Shown piece after piece: positions 11,076 to 23,419 of a DNA stretch of 64,000 nucleotides; position 1 is the stretch's first letter; each line of letters starts with the position of its first letter. Source of the DNA: Clavelina lepadiformis (lineage: Eukaryota > Chordata > Ascidiacea > Aplousobranchia > Clavelinidae). The stretch is taken from contig NC_135245.1 in the NCBI RefSeq assembly GCF_947623445.1, forward strand, positions 18,979,501 to 19,043,500, given 5' to 3'. The notes under the pieces are model-generated. The model searched no databases, was not told the DNA's origin, and was given only the letters and a program-made list of their open reading frames with translations. A program made the position numbers and the translations under genes.

Positions 11076-11150
11076 TCATAGCTCGTGTGCTTCGAGACTG
11101 CACTCTGTGCTAGAGGTTCCAGGTTCGATTCTCGGCCATGGGAGAATTAC
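11076..11150 (+). repeat. tRNA-derived SINE head, second copy of the 9788 family
   Basis: ATAGCTCGTGTGCTTCGAGA, then ACTGCACTC, then B box AGGTTCGATTCTCG. It aligns with 9788-9850 through head and B box and then diverges. Confidence 0.5.
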
Positions 11151-11339
11151 AGGAAAATAGAAGCCTAAACTCCCAAACAGGTGGTAGGATGGGAATGAAT
11201 GAAAGAAAGGGAAAGAATGGGCGGATTCGGGCGATTCGGGCACTGGCAGATTATTGAGCGCATTTTTATTTGGTTGGTCTATTTTGAAAGATATATATTT
11301 GAAATTCAATGCAAAATAAATTCCTGTCTGTAGCTGATT

Positions 11340-11395
11340 TGGATAAAATTTGCTTGCTGGTATGGAGGTAGTGGGTTCGATACCCGGCCAGTGCA
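11340..11395 (+). repeat. tRNA-like B-box fragment
   Basis: A fragment centred on GTGGGTTCGATACCCGGCC, a canonical pol III B box with T-stem pairing. The 5' half is not convincing. It is preceded by an AT-rich TTGAAATTCAATGC tail-like stretch resembling that at 9985-10015. Confidence 0.4.
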
Positions 11396-11399
11396 ACAG

Positions 11400-14300
11400 A
11401 TGGAGGTTAAATATTCTTGGCGCCATTATAGTCCACTATGGATGGATGTCACCCATCGTATTAGTAGACCTAAATCAAACATTTCCCTACTCGCTACTTG
11501 GGTTACCAGGACTAGATCCCAATCTTGCCAGTTATCCAAGACGTCGACTTAAAATAGCACTTCTGTACATGTTTCTGAACGTATCTTCACTGCTAGCACT
11601 GCCTTTTTTCCTCTATCTAATAATACAAGCCTGGTAGAAAGGACTGTTGTGTTGTCCACCGTTGTTGTGGACCGCGTAAGGCCGCAGAAAATAACTGGAC
11701 CATTGAAAATTAAAATGCACTCCAAGCTGCCATTGATAGCAAGACAATTGCACATCAACATCTATAAAAAGCGAGTCTGCAGATTGGACGGATCATCGAA
11801 AAACAGACGATTGTCCGAGCACGGCAAGAATGAATTCCGCAAAAGGTGTCCCGTTGTTTTGCTAATAATTTGAAATAACCACTGTGATGAAATCGAACAC
11901 TGTCGATTTATGAACGCTTTACCAGAGCCTTAAAAAAAAACAAAAAAACAACTGTATTTGCGCCCTTCATACACTTCAACGGAGAGGCGCCGCCGGCGGA
12001 AAGGCGTTTTCCACCGATGCACGAGCTTGAAAAATTGACAACTCTCGAATACCTGCAAAGTGTCGTGAGTGAGTGACAAGGTGATGATGAAAGCGACTAA
12101 GGCGATAAGAATATATAAGAATAAGAGATATCTCTTTGCTCAGCGTTGTTAGCGAAGTTAGCCTACTGCCAGAGTACTGTTTACACGTTACAAAAACTTA
12201 ACAGACTGTGTTTACCTCAAATCACAAGGTGATATTGCCGTAGAAACAGCAGGTTATCAATTTTTTCTATCCGACTAACCCAGAAGAATATCGAGAATAA
12301 TGGCAGCTGGTCGTGCTCATCTGATCATTAAGTGACGGAACGGAAGTTGGTGTACAACTAAAGGATCCTTTTCACTTTGCCTTGTTCAGTGGCCTTCAAA
12401 AACTCATGGATGACTGACGCTGTCTGCTTAATGAGTCAAGTGGCCCACCAAGATCAGGAAAAGCAGTGTGACCGAGCGCACTGGCTGCAGCTCTCTACCC
12501 TATCACATGAAACCACGCCAACTCAAAAACCTAAGACAAGGCCGCTGACTTGACGATGTCGGAATTTCAAACGAAATCGTTCACGATGAACTCATCTCTA
12601 GATGCAGGCCTATAGGTCGACCTTCCTTACTTGAAGGCCGACCTTGAATTACTACGACAAGATGGAACGGATTATGAAGCAGCCTCACCTTGACACCAAC
12701 TTGTGGGTCTACAACCTTTAAGCGTCAGACAAAAAATATGAACAGTGTATTTTCTAGAGTTGCTCCACATCAAATGCTTGCAAAATTTCTTGAAAACTCG
12801 GAAGAAATTATTACTATTCAATGAATCGTTGTCCACTAGAGATCCACCATATAATGCACACGGCTTAAACGTGTCTTCGATTTTGTTAAATGGACCGTAA
12901 GAAACAACAAAGTGGCTATTTCATCCCCACCGAACTCAAAGTAGGTCACTCAGCCAGTCGTTAAAGCCGCTTGGATTTTGGTGAATATAAGTTTTAATTT
13001 AGAAAAATTTAGATTAAGTTTAGTGTAGCAAGAAGCCGTAAAAGGTAAAAGGTAATTATAAACGTACGCAAAATCACAACGTAATTTATCGTTGAAATAG
13101 CGAGAACCCAAAAACAAATACCAAGAATAATATAAACTCAATGAATGCATTATGATTGGAACACTTCACTGATCACAAGAACAAAGCTGACCCACCATAG
13201 AAAACAAAGTTTAATTCTGTGAGCTGTTTATCACAAAATATTTGCTACAGCTCCTAATTCTGAAAAGTAGCTGCATAAGAATGAAAACTTTGCTGCGCTG
13301 GAAGACAGAACATTTCTAGAATGTGTACGTCATTGGTGGCTTGTTGATCTGAGAATCATCGCTTGAACCTAAAAATATTAATGGTCAACATATACAGTCG
13401 AGTCAAGATATATATTGTAATTTACGCTATTATGCATCCAAAGTTTTATAGTAGGACCTTACTATATGTTAAGCTTTGATAAAGATTAAAAAACTTTAAA
13501 CCCTACCATAGTTGCTTACAAAAATGTTGTTTTTTATAACAAGCCAAAACCAGTTTGAAAGCTAACTTACCCTTATATAACCTAGCAAGCTATAAACCAG
13601 TTTCAATAACTGATATAGATCTGTCGACAACCGAAAATGTATTCAAGAAACCAAAAATTGGAGCTGAAAGTCTTAACAACTTTAGCCATTTAGTCATAGT
13701 ACAAACATGCTCACGTACAATTAACGAAAAGGAAAAAGTGATAAAACCCAAAATTTTATAAAACATGCAAGATGCCAACAATACAATTGTGCTACAACAT
13801 ATTAAGTTAGCTTGATCACCAAATCAACAAAATAAGTGAAACTAACAAGTTTACACAAAATTGACCATTATCATAAGCATTTGTGTCACTATCAACAAAA
13901 TATTGAATGTTCAACTCATCAAAAGTACCAGAGCAAGTTTTCACTCTACGCTGTAACGTTGAACTGACCAAACCAACGCACAACTTCTCACAGCTGCGAC
14001 CTTCTCAGCCGCCGTCAAAATAAAATGACCACGAGTTTCATTATCTGTTTGTGACGTCACCTGGCATTCGGCGCGGTGCGCGTTAATTAATGTCTGACTT
14101 CCTTCCAAAATTATCCGCGTAAAGCGCTAAGGAGTAACTTTAATCTTAAACCCGCAATCTATGATGTCTATGGAAAATGAAAGGAAAATCATCCAAGTTG
14201 ACGCATTAAATTTCATAATAGAAACATTGATGTAATTACTAATTACTTTGTCGTTTTATGCATACAAAACCCACTTTTATACATACTTACGATTCATACG

Positions 14301-15200
14301 TTATAGAATGAGTTAGGTTGAATGAAAACTACTTGATTTGTTAAAATAATCTTTTCAGAGCGCGTACGGAAATCGTTTAAATTTTAAAAAGTCTTCAGCG
14401 AAGTTGTTCATCGGCTCTATTTCCAAGATATGTTTGTTATCTCGTTACTTCGCCACTTGCTATAGTTTATGCTATTAATGGAGAAACTTATTATGGAAAC
14501 TTAGATTTCACATCAATTTTTAACTGTTTAAGCCTTCGAGCTTACATAAGCACAAATTGCCAACAATTTAAACTGAAGTGAATGCTTGGAAATGCCTGCA
14601 ATGAGACAATAATAAATCAGCACGAACAATCGAACTTTATAGTTGTGAAAAGTTTGCATGATCTTGGATACTCAATAACTCATGATCAATAGACCAGAAA
14701 TTACAAACAACCACATGCTGCAAATTTGTAACTTGATGATGTGATCGCTTTGTTCAACTACAAGCTCCAACAACAACAACATTACAACGCCAAACACTTA
14801 CAACTTTCTATTTAAATAATACTGATTTTGTAAAACAATGTGTAGAACGAAACGGCAAAAACTTATATTTCCAAATCACAATCGCCACAGGTGTATGTCA
14901 AGATTCAACTTTCATCGTCTTGTGTTGTTAGAACTTATGACATTGAGATGGAATAGCACAAATCATAAAAACTACTCAGCAACAGAATAAGGATGAATAA
15001 AACAAAGAATAAAATAATTTTTACGTTCATTACAAAGTTACAAAAACAATTAAAATTAAGCCTTGATTAGGATTTATATAGAAGCAGCCATGAAAGGAAT
15101 AAAAAAAATGTTGGAGTGTCTCACTCTCGAATAAAAATTTTAGTCATTTATTCCATTTATTATTTACTTATTTCCAAAGTTGGTTTATTTTCGTCATCCG
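11400..15200. other. No gene seen; possible eroded repeats
   Basis: Only short, unsupported ORFs. An imperfect hairpin sits at about 12614-12644 (GGTCGACCTTC / GAAGGCCGACC, one mismatch). This interval is where lectin exons of the truncated receptor copy would be expected, and I find none. Confidence 0.45.
15147..15161 (-). promoter_or_regulatory. Polyadenylation signals of the receptor gene
   Basis: Two AATAAA hexamers on the minus strand (15147-15152 and 15156-15161), about 40 to 60 nt past the receptor stop codon at 15203-15205. Confidence 0.6.
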
Positions 15201-15202
15201 TC

Positions 15203-18200
15203 TTATTGACCCACATTCTGATAATTTGAATCCGGGTTAATAACATTTTGGTATTTTGCCGTTTCTTGGTCTTTTATTTCAAAATATAATGGATCGGTTC
15301 GATCTTCGTGAGATGCAACATTTTGGAAATTTGTTACATCTTCTGTTAATTGAACGTAAATAAATTAAACAAGATTTGGAAAAATGGTGAAAGATTTTGA
15401 TGAAGCTTTAACTCACCGTAAGGAGACTCCGGTAACCTGAAAACATTGCCAGAAGTTTTTACCTAAAAATGTAAAAGATAAGTTTTAGAATGAAATGAAA
15501 TCATGTAACTAACGCCAATGATGATGACGAAAGGGTTCATGGTCAGACTACGTTTATGTTCTTTGATACGACATTTGCCAATATTCATTTATCCAAAAAT
15601 CGGTTCGATTTAAACATAAATTACTTTGAACTTAATATGTTTGGATCCCTTTTAGAACAATAGCTGGCTAGGGACCGGCGTGTTGATAAATGCTGTTTTG
15701 CAAAGAAACATAGAAAACCAAAACTTTTAGCTATACTTGACCTTACATTGTTTCAAACCATTAATATTTGCATCGTTTTTATGATTTTACCTGATTTTGT
15801 TTAGATCTGTTTGAAAAAAATCTATTTCCTGAAGAGTCTGAAATTTGAAAGAACATTTTATCGCTTATTTAATGATTGTTTTATTAGAAAAATTTTTTCT
15901 GTAAAAAACCTTTATTTTTTAATTTTTAAATATTTACAAATATAATATAAATATTGAAAATTTTACATGAATTTAACAGCCAAAAATTTGTATTAAAATG
16001 TTTTGAATTCCAAAATTTAGAATTGCAGTATTAGCAGGAAACGTATTACAACCACGTTATATAACACTTACGTTTACTGAAGTATTCTCTGAAAAATATA
16101 TAGCAAAAGTAAATTAAAATTCAGTGAGAAAAAAGACATTAAAATGTTTATAAAACTAAATGCATCAAAATAACGCAATTACAACAAAGAATACAGCTTG
16201 TCAATACAAACACAGCTAAAAGAATAGTCACGAAAATTGGCTTATATCAACCCAATAATAATGTAACCCAACAATTATGTAAAAACTCAACTTAAAGATA
16301 CAAGAAGATATGGTGATATTACTCACAACAAAGACCGGACATAAAATAACCTGTGACACTAAGAAAACTGTAAAATTGTGACATTGCACTAAATAAACTT
16401 CAATAAATTTGAAACTCACTTTTTCTGCCCAGAATATCCAATGGTTAAAACCACAACCACAAATGCGAATAATCCAATCACAATCCCTACAAGAACACCA
16501 GTTGGCATCTGAGTACTCGACTGAGGAGGAATGGTTGAGGTTGGATAATTTAAAGGAGAAACACAGAATCCACTGACAATTGAAGATGGACCGGCTCCCG
16601 CGCATGAATATGCTTGGATCTGAAAATATGGAAATAAATTATCGAATCGAATTATCGAATTATCGAAATTACTAAATCGAATTAAATTATCAACGAATTT
16701 GATTTTAAAGACACAAGAGAAATATTAATAGGTATTATAACAAACAAGAAGGCTTAAAATTAGCTCTACCGTCATATTAACAGTTAAGTTGTGTCCGTGA
16801 AGGTCAAGTGGAACAACAACCATGAGTCTTTGCTCTGTTGGGAAACTTGACTGGGATAGATTGGAGAAAGTCACTGAAGTTGAGTTTGCCTTGCTCGAAA
16901 TGTTTATCTGGAGTATGATGTAAACAGTTATAGTTGTAATATGAATTAATTTGCTTGATTTGGTTAATTTTCTTTGTTTTTGAAGCAAACAATATCGGAA
17001 ATTACTTTGTATTGAAATATGTTAAAATTTGAACTGTCATGGATCCACTGTACAACGCATTCTGGACTTGCTTGTCCTGTTTGGTTCTTCACAAAAGCAG
17101 TGGTGACTGGAACAGGTAACCCGTAACCAGTTGTAGCACTTATGATGTTGCTGGTGAGTTGGAAAGATGGACAATCATTAGCACTGAGAGTGGCCTAAAT
17201 CAAACAAACACAATTAAAATATATCATCGACAATTAATAGTCAGTTAAAAACATTGTGATAGTGCGGTAACTACATTGGTAGATAACAATAACCAATAAA
17301 CAGATAACAATAAAAATAAAAATAAATCTAAATTTCTTAAAGTTGAACTTAAGATTACCTTAATTGAATAAGCACTTCTCTGCGTCAAATTTCCAACTGT
17401 TATGCTGCCAGTTGAGAAATTAGCAAATGACGTTGTAGTAAAACTTTCCCCAATAAAAGTAAACTGATATAAAAGAATTAGGAAACGGAAAATCATGATT
17501 AGCAACTTATATCAACTTAATTAGCTAAATCAGCGTAAGCTATATTCACAAAAGTAAGAACACTGTGTTTTTACAAGAGATTACAAATTATAACTTATAT
17601 ATTCAACTTACAAAAACTTAAACCTACTTCCAATCGATTTAACGTTTGAAAAACGCCACTGAATAGTTTTGGTTCCCAGGTGATAGTGAGAGCAGTTCCA
17701 TCGCAAAACACAGGACTTTTCTTGATTTCAACTGATAAAAATTAATCCGAATCAAAATGTTTCCAAGTTAGCAATGTTGAACAATTTTAACTGTCTCCGA
17801 TATTTATTCTAACATAATGTTTTTAAAACCCTTAAAATAAAAATGGAGATTTTCATTTAAAAAGCTTTTCAATTTTTCATGAAAGCGACGATTTGGACAT
17901 GGAAAAAATGTCCGTTTGCTGTGGACGACACGACGCCACATTCAAATCGGAGATGCGTATAAAATCGCATGATTTGAGGAAATAGAAAAAGCAAGTTGCA
18001 TTTTCAATTCCTTCAGTCGCCCTGTTCGCATATTGGCTGCCTGGTATATACAAAAATATGGACATAAATTCTAGATTAAAAGGTTTATCAGCAATTTATT
18101 AACTATAAGCATCAAAATAAATTAAATGGTTACAGAAAAGAGTCACTTTTGCCTGACATTATGCAAACAGGAAACGGTTATAGCTCAAATCGTGTTGACA

Positions 18201-20302
18201 TTTGCTACGAACCCAAAAGATAAGTTTGTATTGACCACTCAGTTATACGTTGCATATAATCAACCGATATATTACAGTGATGTCACCTTGCTCGCTTTAT
18301 ATTGATCGCAACTCACATAATGTATCCTACTGTAGGCATGCCATAGAAAGACATGTGAGACAGATATTAATGCGTCAAATTTTGAAGTATCACGGTCAAT
18401 ATTTAATGTCGATTGCCGAATAAAATCAAAAGAGTTGAACGAAAGTAATATATACATATATATATGTATAAGCAAAACTTATATATATTAAGAAAAAAAT
18501 GACTGATTTTATACTCACGCTTTATCTGGCAGACGAAATAGCCCGAATCAGATCCACAATTTGTCGAAATTTTTGACCAAGCTTGATTATCGGTATAATG
18601 ATAGGCAATTTGTTGACAAATGTCCGGGTTTGCTGACGGAAAAGTTGAGCCATCAGTGACCAGAGATCCATTACTCCAAAACCAACCAGATTCGTCAATT
18701 TCCGAACGAGCTCCGATGAATACGTTGATGTCTGAAAACATTCGAACCTGTGCTTCATGTCTCTATGCCATTGGTCGAGGTCAGCATAATCGCAATAGTT
18801 CGAATAATAAGGTTAATAATTAATTATCAGTTCGACATTTGTTGCAAAATTATGCTTAATGCGTTATTTTACAGACAAACGTAATAAGCAAGAGAAGTAA
18901 GTTGTACGTTATTATGACATATTCTATGAAACAACATTATAACGTTTGAATATACAAGATTTTTACCCATCACCAATTATCTGCAGTCAACTTATTACAG
19001 GAGTTAAATAGTCATGTTATGCAGGTTCACGTTCTTACATTTTACCTGGAATATAGATTGGAGCAAGTGCAATATTGTATGGCTGCACCACGCTTAATGC
19101 TGGACTGAGTCTCGTCGACCATGCTTCGTTTCCATGACGGAATATTTCTCGAACTCCTGGACTTTGTTCCGTTCCACCATATCGCAAAATAGTTTGATTA
19201 AACCCACTGCCAACATTGCATGGAGTTTTTGAAACCAGCCACTTGTAACGATTTGTACTAATTACTAGAGATCTACAGATGTAGATCGGAGTCGTGTAAA
19301 CGTCCGTCGGTCTACATGAACAAAAATGATTTAAAAGACACCAAATCAACAAGCAAGGCGATAGTTGTAGTTTTCTTTGTTACGAATGTGCCATCTGAAG
19401 ATTATTTTTTAAAGAAAACTAAGTAAATCGTTACAGACTTGTTGCCAAATGGTGAAACTTAAACATGACATATGAAGTTGGTCATTTACATTCTGTATAG
19501 ATTGAAATATGGAAAATTTTCATCACGAGTCCAGTAGCTTAAAAGACCATCACCCGTTGAATATCTGTAGTTATCCCGGTAGGAAACGTATATCCTCTGC
19601 AAATCTACAAACGCACGAATAAACACGGTTACAAAGTTGTGATCTGCTATTAATGGTGCAGCATTACAAATCTTTTGTACGATGACTTATGGCACTTTAT
19701 TCAAAAGAGAGCTTTCACATTTGCTATTACGAAATAGATAAGTTTAAAGATGTCGTGCATTGGTCTACCTGATGTGCACATCATGTTTATAACAAAGTTA
19801 TTCACGTGTTTATATCGTATAAAGCTAATACATTTAAAAATTTGAAATGTGCATACCTTTTGTGTACTTTTTACTCATTTTGTTTCTGATTGCATCAAAT
19901 ACTTCGACCTCATCGACCGTAGCAAGAAATCCACCATTTGCTAAACATTGATTCTCGGCCTCGTTGCTGGTGTTTTGATGATCGGACAAAATGAAGAGAT
20001 TGTTGTCAATCACTTGCCAGGATGAAGGACACCCTACAAAATAATTGTATTCATCATTGTAATGTGTTGTTCGATTTTATACTTATTGAATTTTTCATGT
20101 ACAAGATATACAAACGTTTGTTACAATCATCGTTTGCCAGGACGTGTACGCAGCCTTTTGTAATTACGCTTTAAAGTTTTTCTTTGCGTTTCTGTTAAGA
20201 AAGGTTTCTGTGGAAATACCTAACCATACCTGCATAAGTTGAAGCAACCGTGAGCAGTCCCACTAAAAGTATGCAGGCAACTTTACAGTTTGGCTTTTCC
20301 AT
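15203..20302 (-). CDS. C-type lectin / fibronectin III receptor with YxNV tail, 14 exons
   Basis: A predicted type I membrane receptor of 618 residues. Exons: 20230-20302, 19857-20033, 19490-19604, 19039-19311, 18519-18760, 17628-17731, 17359-17463, 17006-17194, 16770-16907, 16420-16619, 16072-16088 (17 nt), 15791-15828, 15417-15462, 15203-15342. All phases match and total 1857 nt. Signal peptide 1-24. First lectin module begins CPSSW and contains ENQCLANGGFLATVDE and NRYKWLVSKTPC; a second half-module has VFIGARSE, GWFWSNGSL and GYFVCQ (to about 291). No EPN/QPD or WND calcium-sugar motif is seen. Two FN3 domains follow (about 296-365 and 366-495; TITWEPKLFSG, NLTQRSAYSIK, CVVQWIHD, QAYSCAGAGPSS), then a membrane span at about 513-533. 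The 84-residue tail has tyrosines at 541, 572 (SPYEDV), 592 (LYFEI), 603 and 613 (both YQNV), plus FQNV at 578. YxN motifs bind the Grb2 SH2 domain, so the inferred role is ligand recognition and tyrosine-kinase signalling, possibly immune or allorecognition. Confidence 0.88.
16072..16088 (-). other. 17-nt microexon of the receptor tail
   Basis: It encodes EYFSK plus two split codons. It is flanked by TTTTTCAG and GTAAGT and joins exactly in phase between the membrane exon (ending QKK) and the next basic exon (RNRFFSNRSKQNQ). Gene finders would easily miss it. Confidence 0.75.
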
Positions 20303-23300
20303 GATTTGGTATCAGCAGAAAACATAAGACAATCTTCTTAAATGAAATTATACAGCACCTGTGACAAACGTTTACACGTTTTAATTTGTCCTTTGTTCTC
20401 GATACGTTAATTTGCCTGCATACAATTATACGACTAACTATATCACAGTGCGACATACAAATGCAAAAATATATTAATATTTCCTGGAACAGTTAGCGTG
20501 TGCCTTGATATAACAATGTACCCAAACGTTCATTTAACTGAGTATAGGAAGAAGATAAACAAAATCTACGTGACTTTTTACAACGCATTAGTTAGAAATA
20601 GCAACTTGTTGACATTTGTTTGAAACTATGTGCTGGTTAAATATATCGTCATTCCATGCTCTTCCGGTTAATAACGAATTTAGGTAAAGTCGTTCGGTGT
20701 TCATAAGTTTGGCTTTTCGAATTTGTAAACTGTAGGTATCTCATGCTCTGTTCGTTATAACTGATGAATTTAAGTAGGTAAAAACGTTGAATTATGTCAC
20801 TTATCGCAAGTATGAAGTTACAGAGGACTTGAAATATTTAAAAGCTAAAGTTAGTCTACAGTCCTGTCTAATCTACTGTATCTATAGTTGATTTGTAAGA
20901 CTGGTAAAAATTGGAAACAAAAATAATCTAAGTTAACGGCAAATGACAACGAGTGACCACAACAAAAAATGTTGAGGTTGTAGTGGAAGCAAGATTTTGG
21001 TGAATTTAGTAAAATAAAACTACGGGTTTTTGCGGCAGCATTCAATCCAAAGAAAATCGAAAAATATGGTGGAAATGGAAGAAAATTGTTGTTTGTATTT
21101 CTAAATAGGTACCGGAAAAACATTTCTTTTTAATTAAGTTGCAACAAACTTGTAGTGACTAAAAAATTCATGTCGCTGCCTGTAGCTACCAGTTATATCT
21201 TTGACCAAGATAAAACATGGTTTTACTGTTCGTTAAATCTTTTACTAAACGAATTTTGACGTTACATGACGAAGTCTTTCTTCTGTACGTTTAGTTACCA
21301 CTTTTTCGAATTCGTCAAAAATACAAAATATTAAAACTCGTTATTCATCGAAAAGCACGGAATGACCCTCATTTGATATACTGTAAGTAAAGTAAGACCC
21401 GTTTTATGCAAAATTTTTGCCATTTTTTTGCTTTTTTTAAATTTTTTTACAGTAGGCAAGCCAACGTTTGTGATCAATGGTTTTTTAGTTGTCTCACTCA
21501 TGCCTAAAACGTTTTCGTTGAATCTAAAGTTTCTCGAAAAGTTATTTTGCCGTCTATGCTATTTGTAGTTTGCAGACTATACACTTAAGTTCAGCTTATC
21601 CATTTCTGAGCTCATATATCCGCAATCGATCTGCACCCTCGTTCCTTGCATGGCCTCTTGTTGGGGTATCTTGTTTAGAAATGATACTTCAACTGAGTCC
21701 ATCAAAAGTGTCTCATTTTAATGTAGGTTGATCACCCAATCAAACTACATCTTCATCATCATATTAGGTAACCACTTGCAACCCCTGCAAATCACTGTTC
21801 GAATCATTGCATTGACTCATTAATTATCATTGACTCATTACCCGAATGATTAAATGTCTGGGAAAGAAACGAAAACTATAACCTGGGTCAAACTAAATCA
21901 CTACTGATTATGACGTGGTTGCTACTCAGAGTCATTTCTTGATTTAGATTTTGTCGAACGTATTGAGACAAAACTGCATTGAACTGAGTCGTCTGTTATG
22001 AGTTTGAGGCGCAGAGTTCGTAAAATCAATGTCAAATGTTTCTTACATTCTGGCGTGATTGCAGTTCAGGCTGGAGCACGCTGGCCTCCACGTATCAAGA
22101 TTTTGTTCAGTTTGTCCTTTTATGAGTCTTTTAAACTGCCTTTGACTTGCGTAGAGGCCCAACTGGGACCTGGTAACCTGGACCTGGCCACCTGATTAAC
22201 GTTTACTATACAAGAGGTTTATTTCGGTTTCAGGCAGCTCGGTTTCAATAAAGGAATTTATTATATCAATTTACACAAAGTTTAATCGTTAATTAAACAA
22301 TTAATATAACTATCGTCTTATAGAACCGCAGCCGGGTTTTCATAGGGCAGCAACATTTATTCTTCGACATACCATTCAAATCCTAGTTTTGATGATGGCA
22401 CGTATACATAGTTCGCTAAAATACATTACTTTTTACAAATTATCTAACATTTCAAATTTATGCAGTAAATAGTCCATTCAATTTGCTGCTTTACGTCACG
22501 CATGACTAGTCAATCAACGCGGGAAAAAACGGTTTCTGTCTCTATAGCTCCATTCGGTGATCAAGCAGGTAGCGTGACTCACTTTTTGGCAAGTTGAATA
22601 ACGTGGCTAGGGAGCATATTTGCATTATACGTAAACTCATTGAAACGAAAAAAGGGGCTGATATTGTAAAACGAATAAGGTTTAATTGCTTGGAGCGTTC
22701 CAGTAAAAGCTAGAAAATGTCAAATTAACGTTTCGAAAGCACCTTTGTAGTTGATTTTTTCAATGATTTTATATTGAAGCAGTAAACCTTAAAAGTTAAA
22801 ACAGGTTTAATGAAATAGATTTTAACTTTATGCGCATCATGGCCATGTTCACGCAATAAAAGTTTTTAATTTTTCTGTAATTCTGCATTTCGTTGTTTAG
22901 ACATTTCTTTAAAAGAATGATTCAACCTGATCTCAAAAGGTGAAAAACTTTATGTGACAAAGCTCTTTGTTCCATATGTAACTTCTACAAACAAAATATA
23001 AGTCTGCTGATAGCTACATAACAGTGATATAAATGACGCATTTCAATATTAATTTTTCATCAACTACGTCATACATGCTAGAATGGGTGGCCATGGACCA
23101 CCAGATTAAAGAATTATAAATTTAAAAAGTTTTACGTAAATAAATCGCTTACGAAAGCTTATTTGGGAGACAATAACTTTTTACAAAGGTTTCCAAACAC
23201 ACTCCTTCGCACATCACAATGTTACACACCAATGTTATTGTTCGGCTTTTCTGCAGTCACGTAAACGTAAAGCGAATAGTTTAGAGTTCCCCAAACAGAG

Positions 23301-23419
23301 AGTGAAGTTTCGATCGGTTTTCACTCAAGTGGAAACTAGGGTTTTGGGTACTTGTGAAAAGCCAGTCTTTGCAAAAACAGTTTACGTATGTTTCTTAGCT
23401 ATACGTTTAAATTTCCAAC
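20303..23419. other. Intergenic, no gene seen
   Basis: Region 5' of the receptor gene and 5' of the DNRRL gene. It is AT-rich with short ORFs that lack splice support. It presumably holds both promoters; no TATA box stands out. Confidence 0.5.

Noticed and set aside
12614..12644. Imperfect hairpin that could be a terminator or small RNA
   Set aside because: An 11-bp stem with one mismatch has no adjacent gene or T-run; chance or repeat-derived.
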